Source of the DNA: Gavia stellata | Lineage: Eukaryota; Chordata; Aves; Gaviiformes; Gaviidae | Reading direction: 5' to 3' | Assembly (NCBI RefSeq): GCF_030936135.1 | Contig: NC_082610.1 | Location: forward strand, 19,354,428 to 19,418,427 | Length of the DNA stretch: 64,000 bases | Part shown: positions 60,801 to 64,000 of the stretch, in pieces | Numbering within the stretch: position 1 is the first letter of the stretch | Layout: each line of letters begins with the position of its first letter | Notes under the pieces: model-generated | Database searches by the model: none | What the model was told of the DNA's origin: nothing | Seen by the model: the letters and a program-made list of their open reading frames with translations, nothing else | Made by a program: the position numbers and the translations under genes

Positions 60801-61636
60801 TATTTATATGCATTGCTGCCCTGAACTGGTTGAAAATGAGAAAATGACAGCTGTTTTTCACTGCAGATGCAAATTAATTATGTTATTTTTAGTATTTTCC
60901 CAAAAATTTCTCTCTCTCTTTTTAAAAAACTTGGTTTAAAAACTGAGATCTTGGTGGTTTTTTCCTGGACCATTTTTATTTTTTAAATAGTCTACAGGAT
61001 GGTGCATTGGAGGGTCGTTTTTACTTTGCTTTTTCATTTCAAAGCCAGAAACTTCCCCAAGCCTCCAGTCTTCTAGAAAACTTGCTCCCACTGTATACTG
61101 ATATTTTTTACATGACAATGAACTTTGCATAGAGACAGATTGCAAACTTTACTCTACTTAACATGTTTTCAGGTTCTTGTTTGCTAGCAGGAATATAGGA
61201 TCTTAACCTTTGCTGTGGCTACACTTCCTGGCAGGGCAATATTTGCTTTGGTACAGTCTGGGAGAAATTGGTCATTATTCCTTACGGTAAAATGACATCA
61301 TTCAGGGATTAGAGCAGGGACTTCCCCAGTGAGCCCTGACGTCCCCCAAGGTATGCAGCCTTTGCATCATCGGAGCAGCTTACCACATCAGTTTGTCCTC
61401 TTGGAAGGAGTTGCCAGGCTGAACAATCTTGCCTTTGTAGTAGCAGGGACAGTCATCTGGAGTTACACATTCCTCCTCGTCATTGAGGTAGGTCCCTTCA
61501 GGGCAACCACAGCCCTCCATAGGAGCCATCTGAACTTTACACAGCGGATCAGGTTCATCCAGCGAGCGGCAAGACTGGTTACAGTACTTCACGCTATAGT
61601 TATAAACCATAGTCTCAGGACACTCCTCAGAGGGAT
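36655..61636 (-). CDS. MUC5B: Gel-forming mucin, ovomucin alpha / MUC5B-like (3' 32 exons, 5' part outside window)
   Basis: This is a secreted gel-forming mucin that would be assembled into disulfide-linked polymers in the secretory pathway. Thirty-two exons (4,346 nt) join in frame with GT-AG borders to give 1,448 residues ending in TGA at 36655-36657. Approximate order by fragment residue: end of D2 TIL/E (1-102), D' (103-186), VWD3 (203-385), C8-3 (395-462), TIL3 (462-545), Cys module 1 (546-590), linker, Cys module 2 (617-661), linker, pre-D4 VWC-like module (690-768), VWD4 (769-930), C8-4 (960-1037), TIL4 (1038-1102), VWC-like modules (1103-1349), CTCK (1350-1448). CGLCG in D3 and CGTC in D4 keep the CxxC motif of D assemblies. 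I count 19 N-x-S/T sequons and no long PTS region. From family knowledge, chicken ovomucin alpha is a PTS-poor mucin of about 2,100 residues, so roughly 660 residues (signal, D1, most of D2) would lie beyond 64000. MUC2 or MUC5AC paralogues are the alternatives. The mucin family is certain and the MUC5B assignment is likely. Confidence 0.85.
37407..37530 (-). CDS. MUC5B: Mucin exon: first half of C-terminal cystine knot
   Basis: It encodes CVDLPHKCKRNMKEQYIV, HDNCKSAAPVPVPFCEG and TCSTYS plus a split Val codon. C-x-G-x-C-x-T is the knot's central motif, through which VWF and mucin CTCK domains dimerise tail to tail in the ER. The acceptor is CCTACACAG and the donor GT|GTAAGT. Confidence 0.93.
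37652..37670 (+). repeat. Poly(A)19 tract
   Basis: Nineteen consecutive A on the plus strand (a T-run in the mucin transcript), about 120 nt upstream of the acceptor at 37530. It could be a LINE/SINE tail remnant or a mononucleotide microsatellite. Confidence 0.9.
38246..38285 (-). CDS. MUC5B: Mucin micro-exon (40 nt): DGCCKTC
   Basis: It encodes GTVDVTSDGCCKT and the first base of a Cys codon. The G-C-C-K-T-C motif directly precedes the CTCK domain in MUC5B and other mucins. The acceptor is CAATACAG and the donor ACAT|GTGAGT. Confidence 0.9.
39165..39293 (-). CDS. MUC5B: Mucin exon: last VWC-like module, first part
   Basis: It encodes VGKSYKAPYDNCTQYTC, then SLTSTVKVCLPFEESNCVP. The position and the N-C-T-x-x-x-C pattern match the last VWC-like unit before the cystine knot. 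One sequon (NCT). The acceptor is TTTATTCAG and the donor CCA|GTAAGT. Confidence 0.9.
40488..40583 (-). CDS. MUC5B: Mucin exon: end of VWC module
   Basis: It encodes GFRYVEEEGQCCSQCQQVAC and VANFQFGNVTIE. G-F-x-x-x-E-x-x-G-x-C-C-x-x-C closes the module. One sequon (NVT). The acceptor is CTTCCACAG and the donor GAG|GTAAGC. The exon is 32 codons, phase 0. Confidence 0.92.
41530..41652 (-). CDS. MUC5B: Mucin exon: VWC module core
   Basis: It encodes PGTMVPKSSCEDCVCTDEQD and IRCVPVKCQTTCQQ, with the VWC core C-x-D-C-V-C-T-D. The acceptor is ATTTCCAG and the donor CAG|GTCAGC. The exon is 41 codons, phase 0 on both sides. Confidence 0.91.
42240..42280 (-). CDS. MUC5B: Mucin micro-exon (41 nt): start of VWC module
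   Basis: It encodes IPKGVCVSEGVEFK, the K-G-V-C-V start of the next VWC module. It has a strong polypyrimidine tract before its TTACAG acceptor, and the donor is AAG|GTAGGT. Confidence 0.88.
42783..42800 (+). repeat. Poly(A)18 tract
   Basis: Eighteen consecutive A on the plus strand in the intron just downstream (in transcript sense) of the exon at 42922-43026. Confidence 0.9.
42922..43026 (-). CDS. MUC5B: Mucin exon: cysteine module (ECDIKTC...CCPIFSC)
   Basis: A 105-nt exon encoding ECDIKTCIISKTACDLGFQP and SEDGCCPIFSC. C-x-x-x-x-C...C...G-F-x-x...G-C-C-P-x-x-x-C matches the segment after the first VWC in MUC5B. The acceptor is TCTATTACAG and the donor TGTA|GTAAGT. Confidence 0.9.
43027..44032. 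other. Mucin intron, about 1.0 kb
   Basis: It contains a GC-richer stretch (about 43400-43850) that differs in texture from the surrounding AT-rich intron. I could not identify it as a known repeat or exon. The flanking exons join directly at a phase-1 junction (G|AA). Confidence 0.5.
44033..44210 (-). CDS. MUC5B: Mucin exon: VWC-like module after D4
   Basis: It encodes PREAWEHDCQYCACDEATL, ISCFPRPCAKSPPINC and LDDPCCTETVC. C-x-x-C-x-C...C...P-x-C...C-C...C is a VWC pattern. Two sequons (NIS, NCT). The acceptor is TTTTCACAG and the donor TGTG|GTAAGT. Confidence 0.92.
44656..44687 (-). CDS. MUC5B: Mucin micro-exon (32 nt)
   Basis: It encodes GCTAQDGSVKK, matching the short C-x-G-x-D-x-x-x-x segment between TIL-4 and the first VWC module in other mucins. 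The acceptor is ATTTCTTAG and the donor AAG|GTAAGG. It is supported by phase (1 in, 0 out) and position. Confidence 0.82.
45050..45171 (-). CDS. MUC5B: Mucin exon: TIL-4 core
   Basis: It encodes REVVMDTLPSQNNTPVFVEG and then CYCPDGKILLNDHDGICVSV and C. V-E-G-C-(Y/F)-C-P-(D/E)-G is the TIL-4 hallmark in MUC5B and MUC2. One sequon (NNT). The acceptor is ATTGTGCAG and the donor TGTG|GTAAGA. Confidence 0.92.
45323..45392 (-). CDS. MUC5B: Mucin exon: start of TIL-4
   Basis: A 70-nt exon encoding ASCAQDQVYKPCGEAKRN then TCFS. It aligns with the C-P-x-x-x-x-Y-x-x-C-G-x-x-x-x-x-T-C start of TIL-4. The acceptor is CTCCACAG and the donor AG|GTGGGT. Phase is 1 on entry and 2 on exit. Confidence 0.85.
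45920..46098 (-). CDS. MUC5B: Mucin exon: C8-4
   Basis: Joining TG|G gives WNLTECHGVVNPQPYYEAC, then QSMQTYAALCGLHGVCVDW and NGRC. The Y-Y-x-A-C-V...C-x-S-x-Q-x-Y-A-A-L-C...V-C-x-D-W-R pattern is the D4 C8 module. One sequon (NLT). The exon and the adjacent intron are visibly more GC- and CpG-rich than the rest of the gene. Confidence 0.93.
46782..46974 (-). CDS. MUC5B: Mucin exon: VWD4 end (CGTC) to start of C8-4
   Basis: It encodes GTCTNQKSDDAMKRNGEV, LDWKAPDPTNRYC and HCEPSNLCKII plus a split Trp codon. The CGTCTNxxSDD motif matches mucin D4, but the Cys usually following SDD is Ala and a Cys expected about 11 residues later is Phe. The donor is TG|GTAAGA. Confidence 0.92.
47528..47711 (-). 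CDS. MUC5B: Mucin exon: VWD4 core
   Basis: It encodes VVPDISKNGIRITSSGLYVI, VEIPELEVYVSYSRLAFYI and LPFRKFYNNTVGLCG. V-(D/E)-I-P-E-L-x-V-x-V-S-Y is the D4 core seen in MUC5B. One sequon (NNT). The acceptor is TTTTTAG and the donor TGTG|GTGAGT. Confidence 0.94.
48140..48390 (-). CDS. MUC5B: Mucin exon: start of VWD4 (GNEH instead of GDPH)
   Basis: It encodes CICSGWGNEHYVTFDG, then YYHFKENCTYVLVKSIHPDS and NFRIHLDNYYCGAIDGA. The VWD4 start is unmistakable. The GDPH tetrapeptide at which MUC2 and MUC5AC are autocatalytically cleaved reads GNEH here. The acceptor is GTCTTCCAG and the donor TTG|GTAAAG. Confidence 0.95.
48691..48868 (-). CDS. MUC5B: Mucin exon: pre-D4 VWC-like module
   Basis: It encodes FNETWNFGNCQIATCLGEG, then MTCPPQQLKLCANGF and GCCEVFQCQC. 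The trailing C-C-x-x-x-x-C-x-C closes a VWC-like unit that abuts D4 in mucins. The donor is CAGT|GTAAGT, splitting the final Cys codon. One sequon (NET). Confidence 0.88.
49381..49622 (-). CDS. MUC5B: Mucin exon: Cys module 2, second T/S/P linker
   Basis: An 80-codon exon that completes Cys module 2 (SGHCAYSICNASCQIELIW then AEC). It has a Cys pair (KICDPDSEAC), a 22-residue linker with 13 Pro/Thr/Ser, and SDCLGLIPPRK, which opens the pre-D4 module. Three sequons (NVS, NIS, NAS). The donor is AAG|GTGAGA. Confidence 0.88.
50317..50409 (-). CDS. MUC5B: Mucin exon: T/S/P linker and start of Cys module 2
   Basis: It encodes the linker segment SVTSAPPSSMVASP and the first half of a second Cys module (CFCNDNGQLIKMG). 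It is the place where a giant PTS exon would be expected in a typical mucin. The acceptor is TTTCTGCAG and the donor ATGG|GTGAGA. Confidence 0.82.
51631..51786 (-). CDS. MUC5B: Mucin exon: Cys module 1 and start of T/S/P linker
   Basis: It encodes DCLCCYNGKTYTLNETVYS, then GTECGDAVCGPKGEIIKTL and IPCRTPPTPAQ. In mammalian gel-forming mucins this C-x-C-x-Y-N-G module lies just before the PTS region. Here it runs directly into a short Pro/Thr-rich tail. One sequon (NET) is present. The donor is CAAG|GTATTA. Confidence 0.9.
52847..52884 (-). CDS. MUC5B: Mucin micro-exon (38 nt) between TIL-3 and Cys module 1
   Basis: It encodes CDPEEKLCTEDSK between split codons. The acceptor is ATCGTCAG and the donor AAAG|GTAACT. 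It is supported mainly by phase agreement on both sides and by its two cysteines. Mammalian MUC5 proteins have a longer VWC-like stretch here, so part of that stretch appears to be missing. Confidence 0.72.
53091..53175 (-). CDS. MUC5B: Mucin exon: TIL-3 second part
   Basis: An 85-nt exon encoding GCYPECSPDKPYFDEESREC and VSLPNCTSC with one sequon. The acceptor is CTTTCCAG and the donor TG|GTAGGT. G-C-Y-P-x-C-(S/P)-P-x-x-P-x-F-D is the standard continuation of mucin D3. Confidence 0.9.
53623..53751 (-). CDS. MUC5B: Mucin exon: start of TIL-3
   Basis: It encodes PVFCDYYNPPDKHEWFYKPC, GAPCLKTCRNPQGKC and NLLYSLEG. FCDYYNP and the W-x-Y-x-P-C-G-x-P-C-x-x-T-C-R-N-P string are near-invariant in MUC5AC/MUC5B D3. 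The acceptor is TTCCAG and the donor GAAG|GTAATT. Confidence 0.94.
53941..54097 (-). CDS. MUC5B: Mucin exon: C8-3 core
   Basis: It starts VNPIPYYESCISDFCGCDS, continues GDCECFCTSVAAYSRSC and ends GVCIDWRTPAIC. The Y-Y-x-x-C...C-x-C-D...C-E-C-F-C...A-Y-x-x-x-C...V-x-W-R-T pattern is diagnostic of the D3 C8 module of MUC2/MUC5-type mucins. The donor is C|GTAAGT. Confidence 0.94.
55003..55239 (-). CDS. MUC5B: Mucin exon: VWD3 end (CGLCG) and start of C8-3
   Basis: It encodes GKVCGLCGDFDGRSRNDF, the CxxC motif and acidic/Asn cluster of the calcium-binding loop, then QEFGNSWKI, a sequon NMT, and the first C8 cysteines (DLCADQPF, KHCSI, FEACHSK). The donor is AAG|GTAATC. A second GTAAGG donor sits 5 nt upstream and would shift the frame. 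Confidence 0.92.
55634..55813 (-). CDS. MUC5B: Mucin exon: VWD3 beta-rich core
   Basis: A 180-nt phase-0 exon (60 codons) encoding, among others, DLRGGYIVIETNQGMNFMWD and TTVVVHVAPSFQ, the G-x-Y-(I/V)-V...W-D-x-x-T core of VWD. The acceptor is CTTGCAG and the donor CAG|GTGGGT. Confidence 0.9.
56573..56683 (-). CDS. MUC5B: Mucin exon: VWD3 middle
   Basis: A 111-nt phase-0 exon encoding DFCPNNMDAGTFRIVIQNN and ACGKSLSICSLKITLIFE. It aligns with the second block of a VWD domain (F-R-I-V-x-x-N-x-x-C-G). The acceptor is TTCTAAG and the donor GAG|GTTTGT, which is the weakest-looking donor in the chain. Phase and homology still support it. Confidence 0.87.
57436..57574 (-). CDS. MUC5B: Mucin exon: start of VWD3
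   Basis: It encodes TCNKRQWNCTDNPCKGTC followed by VYGNGHYMSFDGEKFDF and GDCDYILAQ. The G-x-G-H-Y-x-x-F-D-G string is the start of a von Willebrand D domain. One sequon (NCT) is present. The upstream intron of about 1.8 kb contains a solo LTR. Confidence 0.93.
58003..58567 (+). mobile_element. Solo LTR of an avian endogenous retrovirus
   Basis: An LTR of about 565 bp begins near TGTGTATTGGGTCTGGCTGA and ends near CCAAGGTCAACCCGCCACA (TG...CA ends). Internal blocks include TTGATAACACACCGGTGTTT, GGGATATTCCATACCATATG and an AATAAA at 58274-58279. I recognise these from an LTR type widespread in bird genomes. No internal retroviral genes, primer-binding site or second LTR lie nearby, so it is a solo LTR. 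It sits in the mucin intron between exons 4 and 5 in antisense orientation. The family name and exact ends are not certain, and no clear target-site duplication was confirmed. Confidence 0.8.
58297..58326 (+). repeat. Paired G-tracts flanking a TG-rich spacer
   Basis: G9 at 58297-58305 and G8 at 58319-58326 are separated by 13 bases of TGTGTATGTGTGT type, inside the solo LTR. This is a local expansion with G-quadruplex potential on the plus strand. Confidence 0.85.
59401..59552 (-). CDS. MUC5B: Mucin exon: D' TIL/E' module
   Basis: It encodes residues 137-186, including CVSGCMCPDGLVLDGSGGC, DQCPCVHGG and a final split Cys codon (TG|C). The acceptor is ATACACAG and the donor TG|GTATGT. The pattern CxCPDGL...GGC...CPC is the classic TIL signature before VWD3. 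Confidence 0.9.
59853..59953 (-). CDS. MUC5B: Mucin exon: D' first half
   Basis: This 101-nt exon encodes DCPAPMYYFNCSSAGPGAIG and then ECQKSCKTQDMHC, the TIL' segment that opens the D'D3 assembly. One sequon (NCS) is present. The donor is TGT|GTAAGG. D'D3 is the region through which gel-forming mucins and VWF make N-terminal disulfide multimers. Confidence 0.88.
60296..60348 (-). CDS. MUC5B: Mucin exon: D2 E-module tail, LDCIGE motif
   Basis: A small 53-nt exon with acceptor CTCTTTAG and donor AAAG|GTGAG. It completes the split Cys codon and encodes CKCIQGRLDCIGETVLVK, the short module between TIL-2 and D' (compare the KLSCIG-type motif in human MUC5 proteins). Phase fits both neighbours. 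Confidence 0.85.
60729..60742 (+). repeat. (AG)7 microsatellite
   Basis: A short perfect AG dinucleotide run in the mucin intron at 60349-61383. Confidence 0.8.
61384..61636 (-). CDS. MUC5B: Mucin exon 1 of those visible: end of D2 (TIL-2/E)
   Basis: It encodes residues 1-84 of the fragment plus two bases of a Cys codon. Motifs include CPETMVYNYSVKYCNQSC, MEGCGCPEGTYLND and CVTPDDCPCYY, which are typical of the TIL module that closes D2 in MUC5-type mucins. The acceptor is a pyrimidine-rich tract ending TTGCAAAG and the donor is TG|GTAAGC. Two sequons (NYS, NQS) are present. The preceding exon (C8-2) was not found in 61637-64000. Confidence 0.88.
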
Positions 61637-64000
61637 CTTTGCAAGAGAAATAAAATGGATGTATGGCCTTCTCTGTGCAGTCATCACTCACGCTGCTACT
61701 ACAGCTTTCTGCACGTTTGTAGCCATAAATGTGCTTTTTTCAGACTAGAAGACCTTATGCCCCAGTGGTCTGGGGAAAGACTGCTCACATAGCCTAAACT
61801 GCGTGACCCTGAATACTGAAACACTCAGCAGGGTGTATCTTGAATGAACAAGGGAATCAGTAGAATTTTGTAATTTGTACTATTTATATTTCTATCTTAT
61901 GCCAAGAACTGCAACCAATAACTTCTGACTTGTCCTTGTAGTTAAAAATTAATTTTTTGTCCTTTACTAATGATTTCTTTCACTGGGAATAATTTAAGAA
62001 ATGAGCATATTCTGTAAGGGGTAAATTTTGACATTAAATGGGCAGTGCCAAGGAACTCTGATAATCATTTGATGCTACCAAAGAAAGTGTGTTTGAATTC
62101 TCATAGATGTCTTGAGGAAAACTCTTGTTGTCGTCCTCTGGGGAAATGAAAAGCAACAGTTTCTAAGACCTCTGGGTGGATGAAATGGTTAAATACCAAA
62201 ATCTAAAGAGCTCAGCTGACCCTCTAAGACAGTGAAAAGCTGGTTAATTTTCACAGGCTACCAAGAAACACCACCTTCAAAACTCTGCCATAAAATCTGC
62301 ACTAGTGATCCATAGGGATGACATCAAATTTTGTCAGTTAACATCACCTGCATTAAGACTGTGGTTTTCAAGAAAGCCTGGCATCCAGATTCCTCTGAAA
62401 TGGCCAACGGTATCCTGGCCTGTATCAGAAACACTGTGGCCAGCAGGACTAGGGGAGCGATTGTCCCCCTGTACTCGGCGCTGGTGAGGCCACACCTCGA
62501 ATGCTGTGTTCAGTTTTGGGCCCCTCACTACAAGAAGGACATTGAGGTGCTGGAGCGTGTCCAGAGAAGGGCGACGAAGCTGGTGAGGGGTCTGGAGCAC
62601 AAGTCTGATGAGGAGCGGCTGAGGGAACTGGGGTTGTTCAGTCTGGAGAAGAGGAGGCTGAGGGGAGACCTCATCGCTCTCTGCAACTACCTGAAAGGGG
62701 GTTGTGGTGAGGTGGGTGTTGGTCTCTTCTCCCAAATGACAAGTGATAGGACAGGAGGAAATGGCCTCAAGTTGCACCAGGGGAGGTTTAGGCTGGATAT
62801 TAGGAAAAACTTCTTCACTGAAAGGGTTGTCAGACACTGGAACAGGCTGCCCAGGGAGGTGGTGGAGTCCCCATCCCTGGAGGTATTTAAAAGACGTGTG
62901 GATGAGGCGCTTAGGGACATGGTTTAGTGGTGGACTTAGCAGGGTTAGGTTTACGGTTGGACTTGATGATCTTAAAGGTCTTTTCCAACCTAAATGATTC
63001 TATGATTCTAAATTCAACCAGAACTGGGGATCTAGTCATCTCGGACCCCTTTCTAACTCACATCCGCAGATTTAACCTCACAGCTATTTTTCAGATACAC
63101 ACAGATATCCTAGAAAGTACAGGGGAGTGGTTCATGGGCAATTGTGCTAATCAACTTCGCAGCAATGTTATCACCATATTGGCAATAGTTTCCATGCTTA
63201 AACAAAGCTCTGTATGGTTTTCCAGTCCATGACCATAGTACACTTTCTTAGATTAGTTAGCGTGCTAGGTTTGTGTACATGATCAAAACCACCACCTCTG
63301 TCAACAAAAACCAGTTGGTTTCCTGGACTTAGCTGGAGCAGACATGATATCCCATGTATAAATCGGGCAGGCCATATTCTCCTACTTTATAGGCATGCTA
63401 TGAAGATACAGCAACTGGTATTTGTAAATCAAAATAGGCCAAATAAGAAAGATATTAATAAAGATGTTGAACATGAGTTTACATCAGTTTTACCTGAATA
63501 GGTGTCTCAATTGTTAGCTATTAATGCAATAAAATAATGTGTTTACTTTCTCCCTTTAATTTTTCATAGAGGAAAAAGATCAATTTTGGTAAAGTGAGAT
63601 CTGGTAAGAAAAAGGTAGTTTGATTTTAGTACTCATGGTCATGGATTTGTAATCTTAGATTACATACATCACAATTGGAGGTGTGAGTGAGAGAACATGA
63701 GCATACCAAAGATAGCTTCAAGCTAGCTTGCACAAGAAGCACTTGAAAAACAGTGCCATGACTTAGCAGAGGCTACTAACCCCAATGGTCTTCTGGGTAA
63801 CCAGTAACTCAACTAATGGTTCATACTTCCACTAAAGATTGTGTCACATACACGCACTGCCAACAGTTAGCTAGTAGGGTTTACTTATTTCATACACTTC
63901 ACTGACTGCAATGCAGACATCCCCTTAGGATATATCCTGCCTTGGATGCTGCCTACAGCCCAGCACAGCTGGACACAGCTGCAGGAGCTCGAAGAGCCTT
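61637..64000. other. Upstream mucin intron (5' end beyond window)
   Basis: No minus-strand exon with the D2 C8 signature was found here, so the intron upstream of the first visible exon is at least 2.36 kb. It contains a CR1 3' end. The rest is unremarkable AT-rich sequence. A very divergent or tiny exon could be missed. Confidence 0.6.
62385..63010 (+). mobile_element. CR1 LINE, 5'-truncated 3' end, relatively intact
   Basis: The copy is plus-strand, antisense to the mucin. An open frame at 62331-62927 encodes the C-terminal end of the CR1 ORF2 protein, with recognisable blocks [35 protein letters not shown] and [20 protein letters not shown]. It is followed by the CR1 3' UTR (GGACTTGATGATCTTAAAGG) and the terminal ATTCTATGATTCTA repeat at about 62997-63010. 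The 5' boundary is approximate, the first codons may be non-CR1, and no reverse transcriptase core is present. No target-site duplication was identified; CR1 often lacks one. Confidence 0.92.

Noticed and set aside
61329..61748. A 139-codon plus-strand open frame.
   Set aside because: It is the antisense shadow of the D2 TIL exon at 61384-61636.
62334..62837. A 167-codon minus-strand frame.
   Set aside because: It is the antisense shadow of the CR1 ORF2 tail.
1..64000. CRISPR arrays, operons, phage or bacterial defence systems, rRNA or tRNA genes.
   Set aside because: None is visible. The intron structure, CR1 elements and mucin gene mark this as avian nuclear DNA.

Overview
The window is vertebrate, and almost certainly avian, nuclear DNA. 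It is intron-rich and AT-rich, all 31 mapped introns are GT-AG, and it carries CR1 LINE 3' ends with the typical terminal ATTCTATGATTCTA motif plus a solo LTR of a type common in bird genomes. No bacterial, phage, CRISPR or organellar feature is visible. The order of bird cannot be resolved from the sequence alone.

Only one protein-coding gene can be supported. It lies on the minus strand from about 61.6 kb down to a stop codon at 36655-36657, with an AATAAA signal 177 nt further on. I could chain 32 consecutive exons (4,346 coding nt, 1,448 codons before the stop), with consistent phase at every junction. They encode the C-terminal two thirds of a gel-forming mucin: the end of D2, D'/D3 (VWD-C8-TIL), two small cysteine modules, D4 (VWD-C8-TIL), von Willebrand C-like modules and a C-terminal cystine knot (CTCK). 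The signal peptide, D1 and most of D2 lie beyond position 64000. The gene lacks the giant Pro/Thr/Ser-rich (PTS) exon of ordinary mucins. D3 and D4 are separated only by two short Cys modules and two linkers of about 20-30 residues. This architecture matches the egg-white ovomucin alpha subunit (MUC5B type) of birds, so I call it MUC5B/ovomucin-alpha-like.

Layout: 1-36454 is gene-poor intergenic DNA downstream of the mucin. It holds a decayed minus-strand CR1 (about 27970-28690), a short plus-strand CR1 tail (about 34985-35052) and scattered simple repeats, but no recognisable exon. 36455-61636 is the mucin gene, with a solo LTR in the intron between exons 4 and 5 (about 58003-58567). 61637-64000 is the next upstream intron, containing a better-preserved CR1 3' end with an open 198-codon frame (about 62385-63010).

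The points of most interest are in the mucin itself. The PTS domain has collapsed to a 27-residue linker between two related cysteine modules. The D4 GDPH autocleavage motif of related mucins reads GNEH here. Two D4 cysteines appear to have been lost together. No wholly new system was found, and the 36 kb gene-poor flank shows nothing I can interpret beyond repeats.
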